Assembly (NCBI GenBank): GCA_040401695.1
Contig: JBBANY010000027.1
Location: forward strand, 1 to 26,960
From: F1-20-MAGs119 sp040401695
Lineage (GTDB): Bacteria; Actinomycetota; Acidimicrobiia; Acidimicrobiales; Ilumatobacteraceae
Direction of reading: 5' to 3'
Length of the DNA stretch: 26,960 bases
Part shown: in pieces, positions 10,003 through 16,862 of the stretch
Position numbering within the stretch: the stretch's first letter is position 1
Layout: the number at the start of each line of letters is the position of its first letter
Translations under genes and position numbers: made by a program
The notes under the pieces: generated by a model
What the model was told of the DNA's origin: nothing
The model's database searches: none
The model's input: the letters and a program-made list of their open reading frames with translations, nothing else

Positions 10003-10037
10003 GGTCCGAGCATAGGAGGCACGAGTCGCACAGCGCA

Positions 10038-10043
10038 TAACCT
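10038..10043 (+). promoter_or_regulatory. Candidate -10 element of a leaderless promoter
   Basis: TAACCT, a TANNNT-type -10, ends six bases before the ATG at 10050. That spacing would put the transcript start on or next to the start codon, as in leaderless actinobacterial genes. The absence of a ribosome site near this ATG agrees: the only AGGAGG (10015-10020) is 29 bases away. No clear -35 is seen. This is inferred from spacing only. Confidence 0.35.
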
Positions 10044-10049
10044 GCGGGC

Positions 10050-11555
10050 ATGGCTCTTGATCCGCGCACCCCCGTTCTCGTCGGATGTGGACAGTTTCTT
10101 CAGCGCCCCGACGACCCGCGGGCTGCGTCGTTCGACACAGCGGCCGACCCGGCCACTCTGATGGCCGAGGCGATCCGTCTTGCGGCGGCTGACGCCGGGC
10201 TTTCGACGGTGCCGAACGTCGACGCACTGCGCGTCGTTGCGTTGCTGTCGTGGAAGTACGGCAACCCTGCGTGGTTCGTTGCGCGCAACCTCGGCATCAC
10301 CGCAAAGCAGTGCGGCCTCAGCGCCAACGGCGGCAACACCCCGCAGACCCTCGTCAATTCGGCGGCACTCGACATCCAGTCGGGTCGCGCCGACATCATC
10401 ATCCTCACGGGCGGCGAGGCCTCGCGCACGAAGCAGCGCGCGAAGAAGGCCGACCACACGCTGACGTGGCCGAAGGCGGACTCGTCGACTCCCGCGCCGG
10501 ACGCCGTCAGCGACGACCTCTCGATGGCGGGCGAACAGGAAATCGCACGCCGCATCGTGATGCCTGTGCAGGTGTATCCGATGTTCGAAACTGCGATCCG
10601 CGCACGCGCCGGACGCTCGGTTGCCGACCAGCAGGTGTTCATCTCCGAGCTGTGGTCACTCTTCAGCAAGGTCGCCGCAAAGAACCCGAACGCTTGGTCG
10701 CAACGCGAATTGTCGGCCGAGGAGATCCGCACGCCCAGCGCATCGAACCGCATGATCGGATTCCCCTACCCCAAGTACATGAACTCGAACAACGACGTCG
10801 ACATGGGCGCGGCGTTGATCGTGTGCTCGGTCGAAAAGGCACAGTCGCTTGGTGTTCCGCGTGACCGTTGGGTGTTCATCCACTCGGGATCCGACTGCCA
10901 TGAACACCAATACATCTCGAACCGCTGGACCTTTGCCGAGACCCCCGCGATCGAACTCGGCGGCAAGCGCGCGCTCGAGCTCGCCGGTCTTGGCATCGGC
11001 GACATCGACATCGTCGATCTGTACTCGTGCTTCCCGTCTGCGGTGCAGTTGGGGGCACAGTCACTCGGGCTCGACATCACTTCTCAACTCACGCGTACGG
11101 GCGGTCTTCCCTTCGCCGGCGGACCGTGGAACAACTACGTGATGCACGCGATCGCCACCGTGATGAACGATCTGCGCGAACGACCCGGTGCGAAGGGATT
11201 GGTGTGGGCCAACGGCGGCTACACCACCAAGCACGCTTTCGGCATCTACTCCACCGAACCCCCGGCGGTGGCGTTCCGTCACGCGTATCCGCAGGACGAA
11301 ATCGACGCGATGCCACGCCGCGACGTCGCAACGATCGACCAGGCGGCGGGCGCCGCCGCCACCATCGAGGCGTACTCGGTGATGCACGGTCGCGATGGTT
11401 CGCCCGAGATGATCCACGCCGCGTGCCTCTTGGCCGATGGTCGGCGCGCGTGGGGCGAAAGCACCGACGTGTCACTGGGCCGCGAGATGTGCGCCGACGA
11501 GTTCGTCGGTCGCCGCGTCGAGCTCGACGCGAAGGGCGTCTTCCACGTCGCATGA
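10050..11555 (+). CDS. Thiolase-like protein with C-terminal extension, no clear catalytic cysteine
   Basis: A member of the thiolase fold (acetyl-CoA acetyltransferase-like), 501 residues, about 100 longer than a plain thiolase; the last 90-100 residues look like an extra C-terminal domain. The thiolase pattern is visible as LTGGEAS (119-125), the segment DIDIVDLYSCFPSAVQLG, and WANGGYTTKHAFG in place of the usual NPxGG...GHPxGA. Where thiolases have the nucleophilic Cys (about 94-100), this protein reads GGNTPQT, with no cysteine. It resembles the thiolase-like proteins (TLP1 type) described from mycobacteria, which lack normal thiolase activity, and it may bind an acyl-CoA or work in lipid or sterol metabolism; this is inference. 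It overlaps the following peptidase gene by four bases (ATGA). Confidence 0.75.
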   Translation: MALDPRTPVLVGCGQFLQRPDDPRAASFDTAADPATLMAEAIRLAAADAGLSTVPNVDALRVVALLSWKYGNPAWFVARNLGITAKQCGLSANGGNTPQTLVNSAALDIQSGRADIIILTGGEASRTKQRAKKADHTLTWPKADSSTPAPDAVSDDLSMAGEQEIARRIVMPVQVYPMFETAIRARAGRSVADQQVFISELWSLFSKVAAKNPNAWSQRELSAEEIRTPSASNRMIGFPYPKYMNSNNDVDMGAALIVCSVEKAQSLGVPRDRWVFIHSGSDCHEHQYISNRWTFAETPAIELGGKRALELAGLGIGDIDIVDLYSCFPSAVQLGAQSLGLDITSQLTRTGGLPFAGGPWNNYVMHAIATVMNDLRERPGAKGLVWANGGYTTKHAFGIYSTEPPAVAFRHAYPQDEIDAMPRRDVATIDQAAGAAATIEAYSVMHGRDGSPEMIHAACLLADGRRAWGESTDVSLGREMCADEFVGRRVELDAKGVFHVA

Positions 11556-13609
11556 CACGTGACGACGACCGCATCGGCGACACGTTTCCGCGGCAGCATG
11601 CGCGGACACAGCGCCTCACATTGGGGGAACCGCGGAACTTCACCGTTTCACCCGACGGCACACGTGTCGTGTTCGCACGATCGGCCTCGGGCAGCGACCC
11701 CGTGAACCAGTTGTGGTCGCTCGATGTCGCATCCGGCGCGGAGAAATGCCTGTTCGACCCCCGCGCCGCCGTTGAATCGGCGGGTGACCTCACCGCGGAG
11801 GAACGGCGACGCCGCGAGCGCGCACGCGAGGGCGCCGGCGGCGTCGTTGCCTACGCGTGCGACGCCGCAACGACGATTGCAACGACTGTGCTGGGCGGTC
11901 AGTTGTTCGCGATCGATCTGGTCGCCGGTGAAGCGAAACCCGTTCCCGTCGACACCGGCGTTTTCGACGCGCGACCCTCGCCGGACGGAAGTTCGATCGC
12001 CTACACGCGTGCCGGACGTCTGTACGTCGCGAATGCGGCGGGTGACGAACGCGAGATTGCCGTCGACGACCCGAACGTGACGTGGGGTCTCGCCGAATTC
12101 ATCGCAGCCGAGGAAATGGGCCGTCAACGCGGTTACTGGTGGTCCCCCGACGGCCGCCACATCGCAGCGACGCGCGTCGACGTCTCGCACGTACCGGTGT
12201 GGCACATCGCGGACCCCGCCAACCCGGCAACCCCCGCGGGTGAGCACCGCTACCCCGCCGCCGGCGCGACGAACGCCGAAGTTTCGCTGTGGATCATCGA
12301 TGTGACGACCAAAGAACGCACGCGAGTCGACCTGCCGGCACACGAGTACCTGAACTCCGTCGAATGGAGCGCAGCCGGGCTCATCGCCCAGGTGCAGTCG
12401 CGCGACCAACGCAGCGTCACGATCGTGCGGATCGACGAGACGACAGGCAACTGCGCCACGATCGGTACCGACTCCGATCCCTCCTGGGTGGAACTCGTTC
12501 CCGGGTCACCGGCCTTGCAGCCGAATGGTTCGCTCGTCACGTGCGCCGACCGCGACGTGCGGCGCATTCTCGTCGACGGTGTCGTGGCGACTCCCGACAA
12601 TCTGCAGGTGCGCGCGATCGTCTCCGTCGGTGACGAGGTGGTGTTCTGCGCCAACGACGTGTCGACGCCTTGGTTCCAGGGGGTCTACGCACTCGGGCCC
12701 GAGGGTCTCCGCGTCGTTGCAGCAGGCGATGCCGTCGTGTCGGCCTCGCATGGCGGCGGACGAACGGTGGTGCGCGAGTCGTCATTGCGTGATCCGCGGG
12801 CAACTTTCCGCGTCGTCGATGGACCATCGATTGCGAACCACGCCGAGACGATGCTGGTGTCGCCGAACGTGCGCATCGTCGAAGTGGCGGGTTGCGCTGT
12901 TGCGATCGTGTCGCCGAACGACGGCGAGGTGACCGAGTTGCCCGTTCTGTTCGATCCGTACGGTGGCCCTCACGCGCAACGTGTCGTCGCCACGCAGATG
13001 GCATTTGCGACGTCGCAGTGGTTTGCGGATCAGGGATTCATCGTCGTCGTGGCCGACGGCCGCGGCACACCCGGCCGCGGCAGTGCGTACGAGCGCGCCG
13101 TCCACGGGGACCTGGCTGCACCGGTTCTCGCCGATCAGGTGGCGGTTCTCGATGCGTTGGGCGCGATCGAACCCCGGGCGGATCTGTCACGTGTGGCGAT
13201 TCGGGGTTGGAGTTTCGGCGGATACCTCGCTGCACTCGCCGTTCTGCGCCGGCCCGACAAGTTCCACTGCGCGGTGGCGGGCGCTCCCGTCACCGACTGG
13301 GCCCTGTACGACACGCACTACACCGAGCGCTACCTCGGTACACCGGCGACCGATGCCGTGAATTACGACCGCACGAACCTCGTCGCCGAGGCAGCCTCTC
13401 TGACGAGGCCGCTGTTGTTGATTCACGGCCTGGCCGACGACAACGTGGTGGCGGCGCACACGCTGCAGTTGTCGTCCGCCTTGTTGGCGGCGGGTTGCGA
13501 CCATGAGGTGCTGCCGCTGTCGGGCGTCACACACATGACACCCCAGGAAGTGGTGGCAGAAAACCTGCTGCTTCACCAACTCGCGTTCATCAGACGTTCG
13601 CTGCGCTGA
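11552..13609 (+). CDS. Prolyl oligopeptidase family S9 peptidase, DPP-IV-like
   Basis: Serine peptidase of family S9 with a beta-propeller N-terminal part (about 15-430) and a C-terminal alpha/beta hydrolase domain (about 440-685). The catalytic triad can be placed as Ser554 (GWSFGGY), Asp629 (HGLADDNV) and His661 (SGVTHMT). The propeller holds AEFIAAEEMGRQRGYWWSPDG, where Glu187-Glu188 match the paired glutamates that bind the free N-terminus of substrates in dipeptidyl peptidase IV, so release of N-terminal dipeptides is likely. I see no signal peptide, so it is probably cytoplasmic. The ATG at 11552 overlaps the thiolase stop; the open frame further upstream lies inside the thiolase gene and is not coding. 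Its 3' end overlaps prmC on the other strand by 20 bases. Confidence 0.9.
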   Translation: MTRDDDRIGDTFPRQHARTQRLTLGEPRNFTVSPDGTRVVFARSASGSDPVNQLWSLDVASGAEKCLFDPRAAVESAGDLTAEERRRRERAREGAGGVVAYACDAATTIATTVLGGQLFAIDLVAGEAKPVPVDTGVFDARPSPDGSSIAYTRAGRLYVANAAGDEREIAVDDPNVTWGLAEFIAAEEMGRQRGYWWSPDGRHIAATRVDVSHVPVWHIADPANPATPAGEHRYPAAGATNAEVSLWIIDVTTKERTRVDLPAHEYLNSVEWSAAGLIAQVQSRDQRSVTIVRIDETTGNCATIGTDSDPSWVELVPGSPALQPNGSLVTCADRDVRRILVDGVVATPDNLQVRAIVSVGDEVVFCANDVSTPWFQGVYALGPEGLRVVAAGDAVVSASHGGGRTVVRESSLRDPRATFRVVDGPSIANHAETMLVSPNVRIVEVAGCAVAIVSPNDGEVTELPVLFDPYGGPHAQRVVATQMAFATSQWFADQGFIVVVADGRGTPGRGSAYERAVHGDLAAPVLADQVAVLDALGAIEPRADLSRVAIRGWSFGGYLAALAVLRRPDKFHCAVAGAPVTDWALYDTHYTERYLGTPATDAVNYDRTNLVAEAASLTRPLLLIHGLADDNVVAAHTLQLSSALLAAGCDHEVLPLSGVTHMTPQEVVAENLLLHQLAFIRRSLR

Positions 13610-14486
13610 CGGCAACCGCAATGCGGTCGCGACCCGCGAGGTCGGGTTTCACATCGACGCTCGCGTAGCCGAGGCGTTCGAGTTCCGCACGCACCGCGAC
13701 ACCTTGTCGGTGGCCGATCTCCAACACGACACGGCCATCGGGCGCGAGCCAGTCGCGCGCTTGTTCCGCGATGCTGAAGACGTCGGCAAGACCGTCGTTG
13801 GCCGAAAAAAGAGCCACGTGTGGCTCGTGGTCGCGAACCGATGCGTCGAGGTCTGCGTCGTCGACGGCGATGTACGGCGGATTCGAGACGATGACATCGA
13901 ATGTGCCGCGCAGTTCGTCGGGCAGGGCGGCGCACCATTCGCCCAGCGCTACACGCACGTTCGCCGCGTTGCGTCCGATGCCGGCGATGTTCGCCCGCGC
14001 GACATCGAGGGCGTCGACTGACGCGTCGGTGATCCACACTTCGACACCGGTGTGCGGCAATTCGTTCGCGATCGCGAGTCCTATTGCACCGCTGCCGGTA
14101 CCGAGGTCGACGATGCGCACGGTGCGGTCGCCACGCCTACGGTGCGCGTCGCGCGCGATGCCGAGAGCCGTCTCTGCGACGAGTTCGGTCTCGGGTCTCG
14201 GGATCAGCACGCGTCGGTCGACGAGCAGGTCGATGTGCCGAAACGGCCAGTGGCCGAGCACGTATTGCAGGGGCTCGCCGGCGAGTCTGCGACCAACCAT
14301 TGACTGGAGCGCCAGCCCCATCCGCTGCGACGCGGGCCGGTCGAGTTCGTCGAGGAACTCGGACCCCTCGAGGCCCGAAGCCTCTTCACACATCCAGCGA
14401 GCCTCGTTGCGGTCGCCCAGCATCTCGGCCGTCTCGTCGAGCAACTCGCGCCATGTGGATGCGTCGGATGCGTCGGGTTTGCTCAC
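13590..14486 (-). CDS. prmC: Release factor glutamine methyltransferase
   Basis: SAM-dependent enzyme (PrmC/HemK) that N5-methylates the glutamine of the GGQ motif in peptide chain release factors. It has 298 residues. The substrate-binding helical N-terminal domain covers about 1-85, the conserved IPRPETE is at 95-101, the SAM-binding motif VDLGTGSGAIG at 126-136, and the catalytic NPPY at 202-205. The GTG at 14486 overlaps the prfA stop by four bases (GTGA), so translation is probably coupled to its own substrate's gene. The open frame continues upstream through prfA but is not coding there. Confidence 0.96.
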   Translation of the reverse strand: MSKPDASDASTWRELLDETAEMLGDRNEARWMCEEASGLEGSEFLDELDRPASQRMGLALQSMVGRRLAGEPLQYVLGHWPFRHIDLLVDRRVLIPRPETELVAETALGIARDAHRRRGDRTVRIVDLGTGSGAIGLAIANELPHTGVEVWITDASVDALDVARANIAGIGRNAANVRVALGEWCAALPDELRGTFDVIVSNPPYIAVDDADLDASVRDHEPHVALFSANDGLADVFSIAEQARDWLAPDGRVVLEIGHRQGVAVRAELERLGYASVDVKPDLAGRDRIAVAVSAANV

Positions 14487-15550
14487 TCTTCCCCTGCGGC
14501 AAGTTGCCGTGTGCGTTCGTCCTGGATCAACGCGTCGGACACCTCTGCCAGGTCGCCTTTCAGAATGTCCTGCAGTCGGTAGAGCGTGAGGCCGATGCGA
14601 TGGTCGGTGACTCGGTTTTCCTTGAAGTTGTAGGTGCGGATCTTTTCGCTGCGACCACCACCGCCGACCTGTGCTCGTCGCTGTGCCGAGGCGGCCGCGT
14701 CGTGCTCTTCCTGACGTGCCTTCAGGATGCGCGCCCGCAACACCTGCATGGCACGGGCGCGGTTCTGCAACTGACTGCGCTCGTCCTGCATGGCGACGAC
14801 GATGCCCGTGGGTTTGTGCGTGATGCGAACGGCGGAGTCGGTGGTGTTCACGTGCTGGCCCCCGGCGCCCGACGACCGATAGACGTCGATTTCGAGGTCT
14901 TTCTCGTCGATCTCGACGTCGACTTCTTCGGCTTCGGGCATCGTCGTGACCGTTGCCGACGAGGTGTGGATGCGACCCTGGCTCTCGGTGACCGGAACGC
15001 GTTGCACGCGGTGTGGCCCGCCCTCGAACTTGAGGTGGCTCCACGCCGACTCACCCGACAACATGAGAGTCACCTGGTTGATGCCGCCCAGTGGCGACTC
15101 GTCGAGCGACATGACCTCGCACTTCCATCCCATGTTCGCCGCGTAGCCCCGGTACATCTCGAGGAGATCGCCGGCGAAGAGGTTTGCCTCTTCGCCGCCT
15201 TCGGCGCCGCGGATTTCCATGATGACCGCCTTGCCGTCGTTCGGGTCCCGAGGCAAGAGCAGCAGTTTCAACTGGGCATCGAGCGAATCGAGTTCCGCCT
15301 CGGCGCTGGTGATTTCCTCGCGCAGCAGTTCCTTTTCTTCGCCGGTCGCCATCTCCATCAGTTCGCGGGCGGCATCGGCGTTTCCACGCGTCGCCTTGAT
15401 GGTGCGGATGCATTCCACGATCGGCGTCATCTGCTTGTAGCGCCGGGTGGCGTCGCGCAATTTGGTTTGGTCTCCGAGCACGGAGGGGTCGCTGAGGCTC
15501 GCCTCGAGGTCCTCGAAGTCTCGTTCGATGCTTTCGAGGCGGTCCATCAT
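14483..15550 (-). CDS. prfA: Peptide chain release factor 1
   Basis: Reads UAA and UAG stop codons in the ribosomal A site and triggers peptide release. It has 355 residues, the normal length. The RF1-type anticodon-like tripeptide is PVT (186-188, followed by ESQGRIHTS), and GGQ is at 230-232 in SSGAGGQHVNTTDS, the target of PrmC, whose gene follows with a four-base overlap. The start is one of two adjacent ATG codons (15550 or 15547); no good ribosome site is seen. It lies 11 bases after an unrecognised gene, inside the rho-rpmE-X-prfA-prmC group. Confidence 0.97.
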   Translation of the reverse strand: MMDRLESIERDFEDLEASLSDPSVLGDQTKLRDATRRYKQMTPIVECIRTIKATRGNADAARELMEMATGEEKELLREEITSAEAELDSLDAQLKLLLLPRDPNDGKAVIMEIRGAEGGEEANLFAGDLLEMYRGYAANMGWKCEVMSLDESPLGGINQVTLMLSGESAWSHLKFEGGPHRVQRVPVTESQGRIHTSSATVTTMPEAEEVDVEIDEKDLEIDVYRSSGAGGQHVNTTDSAVRITHKPTGIVVAMQDERSQLQNRARAMQVLRARILKARQEEHDAAASAQRRAQVGGGGRSEKIRTYNFKENRVTDHRIGLTLYRLQDILKGDLAEVSDALIQDERTRQLAAGEE

Positions 15551-15561
15551 GGAAAGTCAGG

Positions 15562-16584
15562 CTAACTGGGCGACACCGCCGACGTGTCGAGTTCAACGAA
15601 CGTCGCAGCACGGCGCGCGAGACCGAGTGCGCGACGGTTCGTGGGCGTGACATGACCGGCGACCATGGCGATGCGTAACTCCGATATCGAGCCATTGCGA
15701 TGGTCGACGAACGCGCAGGCATCGAGAGCGAAAGGAACGATGTCGGGATCGGCACCCGACGTCACCACGACGACGACGTCACCACCTTCGAGCGACCGAC
15801 CACGCGCCACACACGGGACGATGTCGAGGACGTTCGTTCGCCGCACCGGCGGGTCGCAGACGACGAGCGAGGCGGCTCCAACCAATTCGGGTGCATCGAC
15901 GATGACCGCGCGCAGCATTCGTTCGGGTGCTATCCGATTGAAAGGATGCGGCATCGCCCCGGGTCGACGGTGTTGCTTCACGTTGTCGACCACATCGGCG
16001 AGTGCTTCGACCGTCGGCTTGTCGCCGTGCAGCATTGCGAACGCCTCGCGGTCGTGTGCACCCATGCCGACCTCCAGTCGGGCCGCGCCGGTGACGGGGT
16101 CGTCGACGGCGCGACACACTTCGAGGCCGAGCACTTCACCCGCGACGATTCCGTGTTCGACGACGGGTGTCGCACCACCCTGCTCGATAAGCGACACGAA
16201 CGCGGCGTGCTCGGCTGATGGTTGGCGTTCGTCGGGAAACGGTTCGGCGATGGCGGATATCAACGTGCGGTCGTTGACGTGCCACACGGTGATCGGAAAG
16301 TCGAGCAAAGCGGCTTGGCGCGCGAGAATTCCCGTTCCCGATTCGGCGAGCACGTTGAGTGCCGTAGCGCCTTCCTTCAGGGACCACAGCAACGCCGGGC
16401 CGAGTCCGCGACCAGTCTGTTCCTCGACGAGGACCCAACTGTTCCCCGATTCGATGACCGCTGCGCCACGCGCGAACACGGCGGGCGTGATGCCCTCGTC
16501 GGTCGAACGTCTCAAGTGATCGCGCACGAGGGCGCGAAGTTTCAGCGAAAGGAGTTGGCTCTTGCGCGTGTCGTTCGTCGACAC
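15562..16584 (-). CDS. Unrecognised protein between rpmE and prfA
   Basis: About 340 residues from a GTG at 16584, chosen because the frame upstream runs through rpmE and because it starts 16 bases after the rpmE stop; no ribosome site is obvious. I do not recognise a known family. The protein looks soluble and globular with alternating hydrophobic strands and helices: LLSLKLRALVRDHL near the N-terminus, ALLWSLKEGATALNVLAE (64-81), TLISAIAEPFP (107-117), then LRAVIVDAPELVGAASLVVCDPP (224-246) and GGDVVVVVTSGADPD (267-281). The last pattern resembles an alpha/beta domain with a glycine after a hydrophobic strand, but no Walker motif, zinc site or signal peptide is seen. Tight spacing to prfA (11 bases) argues for co-expression with translation termination genes. 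Coding potential is supported by a long frame and normal composition. Confidence 0.75.
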   Translation of the reverse strand: MSTNDTRKSQLLSLKLRALVRDHLRRSTDEGITPAVFARGAAVIESGNSWVLVEEQTGRGLGPALLWSLKEGATALNVLAESGTGILARQAALLDFPITVWHVNDRTLISAIAEPFPDERQPSAEHAAFVSLIEQGGATPVVEHGIVAGEVLGLEVCRAVDDPVTGAARLEVGMGAHDREAFAMLHGDKPTVEALADVVDNVKQHRRPGAMPHPFNRIAPERMLRAVIVDAPELVGAASLVVCDPPVRRTNVLDIVPCVARGRSLEGGDVVVVVTSGADPDIVPFALDACAFVDHRNGSISELRIAMVAGHVTPTNRRALGLARRAATFVELDTSAVSPS

Positions 16585-16600
16585 GACGGGACCGTGTCGA

Positions 16601-16816
16601 CTACTTCTTGGCTTTGCGCGATCCGTAGCGCTTGTTGAAGCGCTCGACGCGGCCGCCGGTGTCGACCAGCTTCTGCTTGCCCGTGAAGTACGGATGGCAT
16701 TCGTTGCAGAGTTCGATGAGGAGATCGCCACCCCTGGTGCTGCGCGTCGTGAAGGTGTTGCCGCACGAGCACTTGACGTGGGTGTCGACGTATGTCGGGT
16801 GGATCTCGGTCTTCAT
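16601..16816 (-). CDS. rpmE: 50S ribosomal protein L31, zinc-binding form
   Basis: Small protein of the large ribosomal subunit that bridges to the 30S head. It has 71 residues and starts MKTEIHPTY as most L31 proteins do. Four cysteines, Cys16, Cys18, Cys37 and Cys40 (CSCGNTF and ELCNECHPYFTGKQK), form the zinc ribbon of the C+ type; actinobacteria often also encode a C- version under Zur control, which is not in this window. AGGA lies 9 bases before the ATG at 16816. It follows rho after 46 bases. Confidence 0.97.
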   Translation of the reverse strand: MKTEIHPTYVDTHVKCSCGNTFTTRSTRGGDLLIELCNECHPYFTGKQKLVDTGGRVERFNKRYGSRKAKK

Positions 16817-16838
16817 GGCGGAAAATCCTATAGGGCGG

Positions 16839-16857
16839 CCCGGGGAAACCCCACGGG
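16839..16857 (-). other. Small GC-rich hairpin between rho and rpmE
   Basis: On the minus strand CCC-GT-GGGG-TTT-CCCC-GGG can fold into a seven-pair stem with a two-base bulge and a three-base loop. It lies in the 46-base space after rho and 22 bases before the rpmE start. No T-run follows, so it is not a standard terminator. A processing or attenuation role is speculative. Confidence 0.3.
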
Positions 16858-16862
16858 TGGGC

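Noticed and set aside
10015..10020. AGGAGG as ribosome site of the thiolase-like gene
   Set aside because: It is 29 bases before the ATG, too far for a ribosome site, and no closer in-frame start exists.
11027..11551. Upstream extension of the DPP-IV-type reading frame
   Set aside because: This part overlaps the thiolase-like gene in another frame and is Arg-rich nonsense; the ATG at 11552 with the ATGA overlap is the natural start.
14487..15044. Upstream extension of the prmC reading frame
   Set aside because: It is inside prfA in another frame and Arg/His-rich; GTG at 14486 overlapping the prfA stop fits the family.
16585..16731. Longer N-terminus for the unknown gene between rpmE and prfA
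   Set aside because: It would overlap rpmE and is Ser/Ala/Arg-rich low-complexity sequence, an out-of-frame reading of rpmE.
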